Positions 26,635 to 35,330 of a DNA stretch of 64,000 nt are shown here, piece after piece. A program made the position numbers and the translations under genes. Where the stretch lies: positions 227,978 to 291,977 of the forward strand of contig NZ_JAHZAA010000001.1 in NCBI RefSeq assembly GCF_019424165.1, written 5' to 3'. The notes below the pieces were generated by a model. That model did not search any database. It saw only the letters and a program-made list of their open reading frames with translations, and had not been told where the DNA came from. Numbering within the stretch: the stretch's first letter is position 1; each line of letters opens with the position of its first letter. The stretch is from Desulfovibrio sp. GTDB taxonomy: Bacteria; Desulfobacterota; Desulfovibrionia; Desulfovibrionales; Desulfovibrionaceae.

Positions 26635-27249
26635 ATGCGGCGGCCTCTTGTCATCCTTGTGTTACTGGCAATTCTCGCAACAGTTCAGGGTTGCGCCTCC
26701 ATTGGGCTGGAAAATCCTTTTTCCAACGACCCTCTGACAGGCGGCACCGATGCGTCCACAAGCCAGCTGCTCGGCGTACCTGTGCCTGCGGGCATGCAGC
26801 GGTACGCCTCTCACGGTTTTCAGGACTTTGGCCCCGGCGGCGGGCGGCAGGGGCTTGAGGTGCTGCGCGGCCAGGTCAACACGGCTTTTGCGGCCCAGAT
26901 CATGTACTCCGGTCTACAGGCTCAGGGCTGGCAGCTTCGCCTGGCCCTGCGCAAGGGCGCGCGGGCGGTCTACGTGTACGACCGGGGCGCGGCCATGGCT
27001 GTGCTGGCCTTTGAAAGCCAGGCTGTACTGACCATCATGAATATCTGGACAGGCGACCGCCTGCCCGATGGCGCGCCCCTGCCCATGCAGGATGCGGCTG
27101 ATGCGGCCGTTGCGCCCCCTGCCGGAGATTCCGGCGGGTTCGGGGATTCCGGCGGCATGAATACCGCCCCCCAGGGTGGACATGGCGGGGGCAGTTATGG
27201 AGGCGGCAACTATGGCGCCGGGGGCGGCCTGCAGGAGCGTAACCTATGA
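26635..27249 (+). CDS. Putative lipoprotein with glycine-rich C-terminus
   Basis: 204 residues. The N-terminus is a lipoprotein signal with a lipobox ending in VQGC (Cys at about residue 20), so it should be membrane anchored. The middle (residues 45-140) looks like one small globular domain; residues 165-204 are a Gly/Ser/Tyr/Asn-rich tail. I do not recognise the family. The ATG at 26635 follows GGAGGGAAGGAG. Its stop overlaps the coaBC start (ATGA), so the two genes are coupled, though their roles look unrelated. Confidence 0.8.
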   Translation: MRRPLVILVLLAILATVQGCASIGLENPFSNDPLTGGTDASTSQLLGVPVPAGMQRYASHGFQDFGPGGGRQGLEVLRGQVNTAFAAQIMYSGLQAQGWQLRLALRKGARAVYVYDRGAAMAVLAFESQAVLTIMNIWTGDRLPDGAPLPMQDAADAAVAPPAGDSGGFGDSGGMNTAPQGGHGGGSYGGGNYGAGGGLQERNL

Positions 27250-28499
27250 GTGACCAGAAAAGCGGATTGAAAACGCCCTTTGACCACAGCACGCGTTTTG
27301 CACAAAAACGTCTGCATCTTGGTGTATGCGGTTCCGTGGCCTGCTATCGGGCTGCGGATCTTCTGCGGGCCTGGCGCGGCATGGGCATGCATGTTTCGGC
27401 CACGCTCACGCCTGGCGCGCGCCGTTTTGTAACGCCCATGCTTTTTGAGTCGCTGGGCGCGGCCCCTGTTTATGAAGATATGTTCAGCCAGGGGCAGGAA
27501 ATTTTCGCCCACCTTGAGCCGGGGCAGTACGCTCACGCCATGGTGGTGGCCCCGGCCTCGGCTGATGCGCTTTTTCGTCTGGCCCACGGGGCCGCCGGCG
27601 ACATGCTGGCAGCCCAGGCGCTCGCCTTTGACGGCCCCCTTGTCATTGCCCCGGCCATGAATCCGCGTATGTGGGCTCATGCGGCCACCAGGGCCAATGT
27701 GGCGCTTTTGCGCGAGCGCGGGGCGCATATTGTGGCCCCGGCCTGCGGCGGCACGGCCTGCGGTGATGAAGGCGAGGGCAGGCTGGCCCCCCTGCATGAT
27801 ATTTTTCTGGCGGCGCTCAAGGCGCTCAGCCCGCAGGATATGGCGGGCAGGCGGGTGATGGTTACCCTTGGCCCCACCCGTGAGGGCTGGGACGGCGTGC
27901 GCTTCTGGTCCAATCCTTCCAGCGGGCTTATGGGGGCGGCGCTGGCCGTCTGCGCATGGCTGCGCGGGGCGGAGGTGACGGCAGTGTGCGGGCCGGGGGT
28001 GCGCGTGCGCATGCCCCAGGGCATTGCCCGGCGCGATGTGGTCGGCGCGCGGGATATGTTTGCCGTGGCCACGGCCCTGTGGCCGCAGATGGATGTGGGC
28101 ATGTTCACCGCTGCTGTGGCGGATTTTTCGCCCAAACCCCTGGGCGCGCGCAAATTTAAAAAAGCCGAAGCCCCGCATGGCTTCAGCCTGGATTTTTTGC
28201 CCAATCCCGATATTTTACAGAGTCTTGCGGAGCAGCGCGTGCGGGGCCAGAAAATTCTGGCCTTTGCCGCCGAAACCGCGCCGGATATGAACGCCCTGCT
28301 GCCTCTGGCCCACGCCAAGATCACGCGAAAAAAAGCCGATCTTCTGGCGGCCAACAGGGTCAACAGCGCAGACAGCGGCTTTGCCTCGCCCACCAACAGC
28401 ATGGTTGTGGTGGATGCCAACGGCCGTGAAGAAATCTGGCCCACCCAGAGCAAGGCCGATGTGGCCTGGGAGTTGTGTTCGTGGCTTTTGCGCATGTAA
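27246..28499 (+). CDS. coaBC: Phosphopantothenoylcysteine decarboxylase / phosphopantothenate-cysteine ligase
   Basis: A 417-residue bifunctional coenzyme A enzyme. The CoaC half has GVCGSVACYRAADL near residue 26, APAMNPRMW (the PxMNxxMW substrate clamp) and CGGTACGDEGEGRL (the cysteine flap). The CoaB half begins near residue 200 with VTLGPTREGWDGVRFWSNPSSGLMG and ends with the KADLLAANRVN block. The start ATG overlaps the lipoprotein stop. A 25-nt overlap leads into the next gene. Confidence 0.95.
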   Translation: MSDQKSGLKTPFDHSTRFAQKRLHLGVCGSVACYRAADLLRAWRGMGMHVSATLTPGARRFVTPMLFESLGAAPVYEDMFSQGQEIFAHLEPGQYAHAMVVAPASADALFRLAHGAAGDMLAAQALAFDGPLVIAPAMNPRMWAHAATRANVALLRERGAHIVAPACGGTACGDEGEGRLAPLHDIFLAALKALSPQDMAGRRVMVTLGPTREGWDGVRFWSNPSSGLMGAALAVCAWLRGAEVTAVCGPGVRVRMPQGIARRDVVGARDMFAVATALWPQMDVGMFTAAVADFSPKPLGARKFKKAEAPHGFSLDFLPNPDILQSLAEQRVRGQKILAFAAETAPDMNALLPLAHAKITRKKADLLAANRVNSADSGFASPTNSMVVVDANGREEIWPTQSKADVAWELCSWLLRM

Positions 28500-29404
28500 A
28501 TCCGCTCACCGCCCTGTGGCAGCGCCGCGGCCTTTCCTGCCTGCTCATGCCCGAAGGCTTTGACGCCTTTGCGCCGCGCCGTGCCGAAAGCGCGGCAACA
28601 CCGCCCGTGCGCAGCAGGGAAGAGCAGCCCCGTTACGGCAGTGCGGCCCGTCAGCCCGCCCATGCCCAAGGTGTGCAGGGCGGGGCAAAAGCGCCTGGCA
28701 GCCCGGACAGGCAGAGCAGGCCCGAAGGTCAGGGCAGCAGCTTCCGGCAAGCCGCCGCGCCTTCCCGCGGGCAGGGCGCGCCGCCGTCACCGGTGCAGGA
28801 GCAGGGCAGCGGCCATCGCCCCGCGCCCGTCCCGGCAGAAGGCGGGCAGAGCGCACAACCTTCCGGCAGCCGCCTGTGGAAGCCTCTGACCCCAGACCTC
28901 TGGCCCACGCCCTGGCGCAGGCAGCTTGAAAAGACGCGCCCCGGCCTTGTGCTGTGGACCTACTGGAATCTCGGCCTTGACCTGTGCAACGCTCAGGCCG
29001 AAGGGCAGATGGAGCGCCGGGGCTTTTTGCAGAAACTGCTTCAGGATCTGGCCCACCCGGCCGGTACGCACACGTTCTGGCCCGCCAGCCTGCCTGACGA
29101 GGGCGGCGCGGAACCTGCCGTACCGCCAGCCGTGCCGGCTGCGCGTGAAGACGGCCTTGCCCCCCATGCCGACGCGTTCTGGTCCGGGGCTTCGCGCCTG
29201 GGCGCGCGTGGCGTTGTGGTTATGGGTTCTGCGGCGGTAAAGGCGCTGGGTTTGCCCTCGGGTCTGCGTCCCTTGCAACAGGCGCGCTACAGGGGCCATA
29301 TGGTGTGGGTGCTGTGGGATGTGGATTACATGCAGCGCGAGGACCAGCGCTATGCCTCCATGCTGGCCTTTTTGCGGCAGGCTTTGCGGCAGGTGACACG
29401 CTAG
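28475..29404 (+). CDS. Protein of unknown function, coupled to coaBC
   Basis: 309 residues from a GTG start inside the end of coaBC (a second GTG at 28481 is possible). Residues 35-130 are Pro/Gln/Arg/Ser-rich and low in complexity, apparently a disordered linker. Residues 135-305 look folded and Trp-rich (LWPTPWRRQL, VLWTYWNLGLDL), with GVVVMGSAAVKALGLP near residue 250. The last part recalls the Rossmann-like core of uracil-DNA-glycosylase-fold proteins, but I cannot establish this. No firm function is offered. Confidence 0.65.
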   Translation: MFVAFAHVNPLTALWQRRGLSCLLMPEGFDAFAPRRAESAATPPVRSREEQPRYGSAARQPAHAQGVQGGAKAPGSPDRQSRPEGQGSSFRQAAAPSRGQGAPPSPVQEQGSGHRPAPVPAEGGQSAQPSGSRLWKPLTPDLWPTPWRRQLEKTRPGLVLWTYWNLGLDLCNAQAEGQMERRGFLQKLLQDLAHPAGTHTFWPASLPDEGGAEPAVPPAVPAAREDGLAPHADAFWSGASRLGARGVVVMGSAAVKALGLPSGLRPLQQARYRGHMVWVLWDVDYMQREDQRYASMLAFLRQALRQVTR

Positions 29405-29799
29405 GCCGTGTGCCAGTGAAAAAAGGCATCCGATGCGGGAGCGTGGTTGCCGTTTGCAATGCTTTTGCTGCCCTCATTGAGGCCTTTTTGTGTGGCGGAC
29501 GGCAGCGGGCCTGTCATGTCCTGTCAGGGGCTGGCAGGTTCCGGCAGGGGCTGTGCTCCTTCGGAATCCCCTGCGCATTCCTCCGGCTCACTCCCCAGGT
29601 ATTCAAGTGCATGGCAATTGCGAGATATGCGCGACGTTCGCTGCGGGGGCCTGTTCGCCTTGCCCGGCGATTTCTTTTCGCGCCGAGCAATGACATCAGC
29701 CAACATGTTTTGACTGGTTGGGGGCTTGGTCCGGCGTGCATGCCGGGGCGGCTGCTTTGGTTCTGTCGTGTGGGATATGGGCGGTTTTTCGGAGGCTTC

Positions 29800-30183
29800 G
29801 TGTTCATCGCCATCGGTTTGATGTTTCTGGGCATGCTGGCCGGTTTTCTGCTGCGCGGCAGGCGAGTGGCCTCGGTGCTTTCACGCTGTGTGACTCCCGC
29901 CATTGTGCTGCTGCTCTTTGCCCTTGGTATTTCTGTGGGCGGCAACAGTACCCTGATGGGCGCGCTGCCGGAACTGGGCAGCGCAGCCATGCTGCTGACC
30001 CTGTTCGGCGTGGGCGGCTCTCTTGTGTGCGTTCTGTGTATACGCCGCTTTTTCCGGCAGCCTCCGGAACCCGAGGCGCTGAAAAGATTTTGCGCAAGTG
30101 ACGGCACGGAAAAACCCTGTTCCGCGCATTCCACCACCCCTGCCGCTTCCGCTGGTATCGGGCGGGATGGCCCGCACTCATGA
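29800..30183 (+). CDS. Small membrane protein, N-terminal half of a LysO-type lysine exporter
   Basis: 127 residues from GTG 29800 (GGAGG 4 nt upstream). Residues 1-14, 20-45 and 50-75 are hydrophobic and probably membrane spanning; LSRCVTPAIVLLLFALGISVGGN resembles the first half of LysO/YbjE. The last 45 residues are hydrophilic. In E. coli LysO is one chain of about 300 residues; here it is two genes with an ATGA overlap. About 395 bp of unassigned DNA precede it after the previous gene. Confidence 0.7.
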   Translation: MFIAIGLMFLGMLAGFLLRGRRVASVLSRCVTPAIVLLLFALGISVGGNSTLMGALPELGSAAMLLTLFGVGGSLVCVLCIRRFFRQPPEPEALKRFCASDGTEKPCSAHSTTPAASAGIGRDGPHS

Positions 30184-30779
30184 AAGGCAGCCTGCTGATC
30201 CTTTTCTTTTTTGGTGCTGGTGTTTTGCTGGCCCGGCTGGGTTTTGTTCCCGACTATTTCATAGAGCATGACATGACGCTCTATGTGCTGTGGGCGCTTA
30301 TGCTGCTGGTGGGCGTATCAATGGGGGCCGACAGACGGCTCGGCGAGATGCTGCGTACACTGCGCCCCCGCGTGCTGCTGCTGCCCCTTGCCACCACCGT
30401 GGGAACATTCGCAGGTACAGCCCTTGCCAGTTTTTTCCTGGTGTACAGCGCGGCGGAATGCATGGCTGTGGGCGCGGGTTTTGCCTATTACTCGCTCTCG
30501 TCCATTTTCATTACCCAGTACAAGGGGCCGGAGCTGGGAACCATCGCCCTTATCAGCAATATAGCCCGTGAACTGATTACCCTGCTTTTTACGCCGCTGC
30601 TGGTGCGCTTTATGGGGCCTACGGCAGCCATAAGCTGCGGCGGGGCCTCCACGCTGGACACCACCCTGCCCGTCATTACCCGGTATGCGGGCAACCAGTG
30701 GATATTCATATCCATTGTGCATGCGCTGGTACTGGATTTCAGCGTGCCTTTCTGGGTGACATTTTTTTGCAGCATCTAG
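30180..30779 (+). CDS. LysO-family lysine exporter, C-terminal half
   Basis: 199 residues and very hydrophobic, with about five or six membrane segments. Conserved DUF340/LysO blocks: GADRRLGEML, AGFAYYSLSS, GTIALISNIARELITLLFTPLL, and GGASTLDTTLPVI near residue 157. It would export L-lysine (or similar toxic analogues) across the inner membrane together with the product of the overlapping upstream gene. Confidence 0.85.
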   Translation: MKGSLLILFFFGAGVLLARLGFVPDYFIEHDMTLYVLWALMLLVGVSMGADRRLGEMLRTLRPRVLLLPLATTVGTFAGTALASFFLVYSAAECMAVGAGFAYYSLSSIFITQYKGPELGTIALISNIARELITLLFTPLLVRFMGPTAAISCGGASTLDTTLPVITRYAGNQWIFISIVHALVLDFSVPFWVTFFCSI

Positions 30780-30782
30780 AGT

Positions 30783-30798
30783 ATTTCACACGTGAAAT
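30783..30798. repeat. Short inverted repeat after the LysO genes
   Basis: ATTTCAC-AC-GTGAAAT, perfect 7-bp arms, begins 4 bp after the exporter stop. It lacks a T tail and is too tight to be a normal terminator; it may be a protein-binding site. The rest of 30780-31018 shows only the promoter region of the next gene. Confidence 0.4.
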
Positions 30799-31018
30799 GC
30801 TTTACAAGTATTTGTCTCCAGCTCCTTGTCGCCAAATGACTGCAGGGCGGCCTTGCCGGCCGTCAAGCAAGCATTTGAAGCATTAACTGCTTCCAGGGGG
30901 CGCCGGTTCCATTGCCGCAGGCCGTGCAAAAAATGGTTCGGACGTGCCGCCTTGCCAGAACCGTAAAAAACTATAACTATATACACGGAGCCGGAATACA
31001 GCCCCTGGAGGATATGTC

Positions 31019-31711
31019 ATGGCCCGTATGCGCTCAGCCAAACAAAAATTGAAGGAATGTATCAACAGCCCCCAATGGCGCGACCATCTGGACGAGATCG
31101 CCCAGGGGGGCCTTGAAAACGTCGGTCCGCTTTTTTCTTTTCTGCTGCTCGGGCCGCAGACCATGCACCGCGCCGCCGTGGCTCTGGGGCTGGTAACGGC
31201 CCGCCTGGCCGAAAAGCAGCCCGAAGTCGCAAAAAATATCATTCGCCGCCTCATGTGGCATCTGAATGAAGAATCCGGCAATATCGGCTGGGGCATCCCC
31301 GATGCCTTTGGCGAAATTCTCGCCGCCAGCCCCTCGCTTGCCAAGGATTTTCACCGCATTCTCATTTCCTACATCATTGATCTCGGCTACGACGACAACT
31401 TTTGTGATCACGACATCCTGCGGCGCTCCTGCTACTGGAGCATAGGCCGTCTGGCGCAGGCGCGGCCCGAGCTGTGCCTTGGCGCGCGCAAATGGCTGCT
31501 CAAGGGGCTTGAGGATCAGGACGTCATCTGCCGTGGCATGGCGGCCTGGGCCTTGAGCCAACTGCCCCCGGACCTGATGGATGCCCCGGCCCTGCGGCGT
31601 CTGGCCGATGCCGGGCATGATGAAATGTGTGAACTTTTTGACGGCAACGACGTGTACGAAAAAAACGTCAGCCAGATAGCCGAGGAGGCTCTGGGCAGAC
31701 TTTCTGCCTGA
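31019..31711 (+). CDS. DVU0298-family HEAT-repeat-like protein
   Basis: A 230-residue soluble, mostly helical protein. Repeating helical pairs of about 35-40 residues (ILRRSCYWSIGRLAQARPE, VICRGMAAWALSQLPPD) point to HEAT/armadillo-type repeats, usually a protein-binding scaffold. It matches the DVU0298 family known from Desulfovibrio, of unknown role. A GGAGG ribosome site precedes ATG 31019. It is monocistronic, ending at the strong terminator 31943-31989. Confidence 0.8.
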   Translation: MARMRSAKQKLKECINSPQWRDHLDEIAQGGLENVGPLFSFLLLGPQTMHRAAVALGLVTARLAEKQPEVAKNIIRRLMWHLNEESGNIGWGIPDAFGEILAASPSLAKDFHRILISYIIDLGYDDNFCDHDILRRSCYWSIGRLAQARPELCLGARKWLLKGLEDQDVICRGMAAWALSQLPPDLMDAPALRRLADAGHDEMCELFDGNDVYEKNVSQIAEEALGRLSA

Positions 31712-31800
31712 GCTTGACAACAGCAGGTGATTGGGGGCGTACCGGCAGCCCGGAGCGTTGCCTTGCTTTTTCGGGCTTGCAGGATACGTCGAAGCTGTGC

Positions 31801-31845
31801 GTGCCGGAGCTGCGCGTACCGGAGACGTGTGTGCCGGAAATGCGC
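31801..31845 (+). repeat. 15-bp tandem repeat, three units
   Basis: Units at 31801-31815, 31816-31830 and 31831-31845 share the pattern GTRCCGGAR-NYGYGY. It lies in the non-coding gap between the HEAT gene and the following terminator. The unit length is a multiple of 3, but no credible gene runs through it. Confidence 0.55.
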
Positions 31846-31942
31846 GGCAGAGACGCCGCGCTGACAGCCCATAGGCGGGTGGCGACACAAATACAACGGC
31901 GTACGCGTAGTTTGCCTGCGTGGCGTCATAGCGAAACAGACG

Positions 31943-31989
31943 GCGTATGCCCGTTGAGAAAACCTGTTCTCAACGGGCATACGCTTTTT
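31943..31989 (+). terminator. Strong intrinsic terminator
   Basis: An 18-bp perfect stem (31943-31960 with 31967-31984), loop AACCTG, then T5. The T run touches the 3' end of the convergent DUF4910 gene. Confidence 0.92.
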
Positions 31990-33271
31990 ACGTTAAGCTT
32001 TCATTTTTTCTGCATATGACGCCCTGTTCCTCAAGCTGGCGCATGACAGAAGCGCAGCGAAAAATATCCGCGCCTACGGTTTCCGCTTCTTCCAGCAGGC
32101 TCATGCTGCCGTCGGCATAGGCCAGCAGGTCCATCATGAGGTCCACCTGCTCGGTACAGGAATACCGGGTGCTCAGTGTGGGGTAGAGCCCGCGCCTGCC
32201 CAGTTGCGGCTCGCACAGCACACGGCACTGGTATGTAACGTCTTCTTCAAGCGTTTCAAGTATCTTGCGCATGATCTCAAAGCCGCCCTGAAGGCCTTTT
32301 TCCGTTACCAGAGAGCAGTCGTCCAACGAGGTGTGGTACTCGGGAAAGGCGTGGTATTTTGTGCGCATGACGCTGCACAGGGGCAGGTCAATGCCGGGCG
32401 AGCAGTACTGGCGCTCATCGCTGCCTCTGTCATGAAAGGTGTAGCGCACAAAGTCCGGGGCAAAGTGCCGCAATACATGCAGCGCTGCCCTGTCGGCCAG
32501 GGTGTTTCCCTTGCGGCTGGGCACATAGGAGTAGGCGCGGTCGTCGCCCAGGCAGGTAAGGTTAAAGCCGGCCGCCACACGCTGGCGCAGCATCTGGTGA
32601 TTCTTGCTCAGATAAGTGATGGCCCCGATGGTTTCAGGCACAAACACAATGCGGTAGGTATAGCGGCGCGGCGCGCTTTGCAGCCAGCGGGCCAGAGCGG
32701 TAGCCACCACCGGGCCGGAAAGCTCGTTATTTGCCATGGATGGATGGCAGACATAGGTGGACAGAAATATTTCTTTTTCGCTTTGCCCCGGCAGCACAAA
32801 CTCTCCATAGGAAAGATACCCCGGCTCCAGAGAAGCACGTATGACCGCATGATATGTGCCGGGTTTGAGCTTTTGGCGCACGCTGTGCTTGAGGCAGAAA
32901 CCCCAGCGCCTGGCGTAGTAGGACGTTACGTAGGGTATGGCTTCGGGCAGGTCAGGCCGGGAATGGAGGTGCTCCTGCAGATCGTCCAGCGACAGGCGGA
33001 TGTCTACAGGCTCGGAATACCCGACCACGTGCAGGTTGCAGTGGGTAAAGTCTGCAATGACTTCACCATCCGGACCGGTAAGCCGTGCCTCGGTGATGTT
33101 CCATTCATCCGGTACGGTCCAGTCGAAAACCGGTGTGCCGGAAGGCACTTCATGCAGTTGCAGGGCGGGCAGCTCTTCCTTGAGTATGGAAAGAGTCTGC
33201 CGGACGCCATTGCCCGTAATGCTGCGGCATATGGGAAAAAGCCGCTGTAGAAAACTGTGCAGATTTGGCAT
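31988..33271 (-). CDS. DUF4910 aminopeptidase-like protein
   Basis: 427 residues. The family consists of an M28-like zinc aminopeptidase fold with an inserted jelly-roll-like domain and a C-terminal winged helix. Blocks seen: LFPICRSITGNGVRQTL at the N-terminus, STYVCHPSMANNELSGP near residue 200 (CHP-S-ANNE supplies metal ligands), GSDERQYCSPGIDLP near 290 and MRTKYHAFPEYHTSLDD near 310. In other bacteria such genes sit in surface-polysaccharide clusters; here none is visible. The start is ATG 33271. The substrate is unknown. Confidence 0.85.
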   Translation of the reverse strand: MPNLHSFLQRLFPICRSITGNGVRQTLSILKEELPALQLHEVPSGTPVFDWTVPDEWNITEARLTGPDGEVIADFTHCNLHVVGYSEPVDIRLSLDDLQEHLHSRPDLPEAIPYVTSYYARRWGFCLKHSVRQKLKPGTYHAVIRASLEPGYLSYGEFVLPGQSEKEIFLSTYVCHPSMANNELSGPVVATALARWLQSAPRRYTYRIVFVPETIGAITYLSKNHQMLRQRVAAGFNLTCLGDDRAYSYVPSRKGNTLADRAALHVLRHFAPDFVRYTFHDRGSDERQYCSPGIDLPLCSVMRTKYHAFPEYHTSLDDCSLVTEKGLQGGFEIMRKILETLEEDVTYQCRVLCEPQLGRRGLYPTLSTRYSCTEQVDLMMDLLAYADGSMSLLEEAETVGADIFRCASVMRQLEEQGVICRKNESLT

Positions 33272-33548
33272 GGGAAAGCCCCTGTGCGCCTCTTGCCCGC
33301 CCAAGCAGGGCGGACGTGAAAGATACAGAAAGAAGAACAGCCTTTACGGCCGGCACATACTGGCATGGCGCTAACGGCATCTTCCCTCCTGCACAGGTGG
33401 CGGCTTGTTTGCCGCCCTGGCGCGGCGTTGGCCCCCGTCCGGAACCTTTCTCCCGCGCTTTTCCCCATAGTTGTTTCCGGCAAGGGCATGCCGGCGGCAG
33501 CAGGCATTGCGGCCCGCTCCGGCAGATCATGCCCCGGAGATCCGGCGG

Positions 33549-33568
33549 GCGGGAACAGATGTTCCCGC
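33549..33568. repeat. 20-bp inverted repeat
   Basis: GCGGGAACA-GA-TGTTCCCGC, perfect 9-bp arms, about 280 bp upstream of the DUF4910 start. It could be an operator or an RNA hairpin; it has no T tail. Confidence 0.5.
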
Positions 33569-33758
33569 GTTCGCGTATCCTCCCGTCATACAGGACTATA
33601 CGGGGCATACGGAAGCAAAAAGGACGCCTCTTGTCCAGCACTGTTTGCAGCCGTGACCGGCCCCGGGCAGATTTTTTTTATAACAATCTTTTTATGTTGA
33701 TGTTTTTATTTTTCGAAGACGGAGGCCCTGTGATGGTACTGGGCAGACGGGCGTGAAC

Positions 33759-33785
33759 AAAAAAGCGGCGGGAATATCCCGCCGC
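33759..33785 (-). terminator. Terminator downstream of cheV
   Basis: GCGGCGGG (33765-33772) pairs with CCCGCCGC (33778-33785), loop AATAT, with A6 at 33759-33764, which is a T6 tail on the minus strand. It lies 190 bp past the cheV stop codon. Confidence 0.8.
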
Positions 33786-33843
33786 CGGAAAGCTCGTGGA
33801 AGAGCAGATTTTTACATTTTTGTTTTTTGTTGCGGCCAGCCCG

Positions 33844-33887
33844 GCCCATGTCTGGCCCATGTCTGGCCCATGCCCGGCCCATGCCCG
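33844..33887 (+). repeat. 11-bp tandem repeat, four units
   Basis: Units GCCCATGTCTG (33844-33854, 33855-33865) and GCCCATGCCCG (33866-33876, 33877-33887). It lies in the 3' untranslated stretch between the cheV stop and its terminator. Confidence 0.75.
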
Positions 33888-33973
33888 GGGAGATGCAAGG
33901 CGCATCACGCCGGGCGCATGTGCCTGCAAGGCGGGCCTTTGGCAAGGGCGGCAGTGTGCGTCAGTCGCGCGTG

Positions 33974-34936
33974 TCAGCTTTGGGCGGCGTTTTGCTGCTC
34001 CCAGGCCACGGTGATAAGCTCATACAGCTTTTTTGAGAGCGCCTTGAGGTCCGGCTTGGTGTACTGGGCATCCGCCCCCACCAGCGCACACTTTCTGGCA
34101 AGGCTGTCATTGATCATGGATGAAAAAATGGCTACCGGCAGCTTTTTGAGCACCGGATCTTCCTTGATGCGCTTGCACAGGGCAAGGCCATCCATGGCGG
34201 GCATTTCTATGTCGGTGATAATGCCCTGCAAAAAGTCTGAAACGGGTCTGTCCTCGGCCTCGCAGCGGTTGCGCACGCTTTGCAGATAGTCCCAGGCTTC
34301 CTGCCCGTTGACGCGCTGCTCCACCTTGAAGCGGCCTTCCTTGTTGAGCAGGTCAAGCAACAGGCTGCGTATGCTGCTGGAGTCGTCCACATGCAGGATC
34401 TTGTAGGTCTTGCCGTCGGGCGCGGCCATATCCGAAGCGTCAAAGCGCAGGGCCATGGCCGGGTGCAGTTCCGCCACAATGGCTTCCAGATCCAGCAGAA
34501 AAATGACGCGCTCTTCCAGCCGTACCACACCGGTTACGGAGCTGCGGCTCATGTTCTGCAAAAACTGGCCGGGGGCCTCCACATCTGTCCAGCTCAGCCG
34601 GTAGATGCGGTTGACGCCGGAAACCAGAAAGCCTGTGCATACCCCGTTGAATTCCGTTACGATAACCTTGGCGTCTTCGTTGGTGATGGGGGCATTACCC
34701 AGAAAACAGGCCATGTCGATAAGCGGCACAATGCGGCCGTTGCGGTGCAGAAATGCTCCCAGCAAGGCTTTGTGGCGCATTTCAGGCATGGCTGTGACCG
34801 GTTGGCGCCGGCCTATCTCAACCACTTTGGCCACGTTAAGCCCGTAATGCGCTTCGTAGCCGTCCTGATTGACATAGAACTCAACGATTTCAAGCTCATT
34901 GGTGCCGGTTTCAAGCAATATGTTGGTCTGCGCCAT
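33974..34936 (-). CDS. cheV: Chemotaxis coupling/response protein CheV
   Basis: 320 residues. A CheW-like domain (about 15-170) couples receptors to CheA; a receiver domain (about 185-315) follows with the acidic pair in HVDDSS, the phosphoacceptor Asp in TDIEMP, and the conserved Lys in TKPD. The start is ATG 34936; upstream in-frame codons are unconserved. It stands alone rather than in a che operon. It probably works with the three receptors in this window and others elsewhere. Confidence 0.92.
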   Translation of the reverse strand: MAQTNILLETGTNELEIVEFYVNQDGYEAHYGLNVAKVVEIGRRQPVTAMPEMRHKALLGAFLHRNGRIVPLIDMACFLGNAPITNEDAKVIVTEFNGVCTGFLVSGVNRIYRLSWTDVEAPGQFLQNMSRSSVTGVVRLEERVIFLLDLEAIVAELHPAMALRFDASDMAAPDGKTYKILHVDDSSSIRSLLLDLLNKEGRFKVEQRVNGQEAWDYLQSVRNRCEAEDRPVSDFLQGIITDIEMPAMDGLALCKRIKEDPVLKKLPVAIFSSMINDSLARKCALVGADAQYTKPDLKALSKKLYELITVAWEQQNAAQS

Positions 34937-35330
34937 GAAAGGTACTCCATTGGGCGGGCGGGCCGCCGTGAGATGCCGCATGCCGGGGCTTGGGGCCGAA
35001 ACGCTCTCGGTTCTGCACTGCTTATCGGCCGGGATAAAAAAAGTATTTAGGGCAAAGCGTCATTCCCGCTGTTTATGCAGAAGAAATGCCTTGATGGTAG
35101 AATGTTGCAACTTTTTCAGAAAATAAAACACTGTGTTGCGCCACGCTCGGAAAATGGCGCAGTACAAAAGACTGCCGCTCCCTGCCGCGTAACAGCAGGC
35201 GGCTCTCTGTACTCCTGCGGGGCAGCATTGCTGCCCCGCAGGGAAATGCCGGTTGCACTGCGGGCCGGTTTCGGGGCGGCCTTTGCAACCGCACCGGGCA
35301 AACGGCCTACGGTGTCTCTGGCGGCCCGGC
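34937..35330. other. 394-bp gap with GC hairpin, no gene seen
   Basis: The half next to cheV (34990-35120) is AT-richer and should hold its promoter. A perfect 13-bp stem with loop ATT lies at 35214-35242, 90 bp past the cysK stop, without a T tail. A weaker TGCGCCA/TGGCGCA hairpin is near 35140. No coding region is supported. Confidence 0.45.

Larger units (their letters stand above)
33272..33973. other. 702-bp gap with repeats, no supported gene
   Basis: No ORF here has a convincing start or composition. It contains a perfect 20-bp inverted repeat at 33549-33568, the cheV-side terminator at 33759-33785, and four 11-bp tandem units at 33844-33887. Confidence 0.5.

Noticed and set aside
31801..33887. 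CRISPR array
   Set aside because: The tandem repeats at 31801 and 33844 have 15- and 11-bp units without spacers; no cas genes are present.
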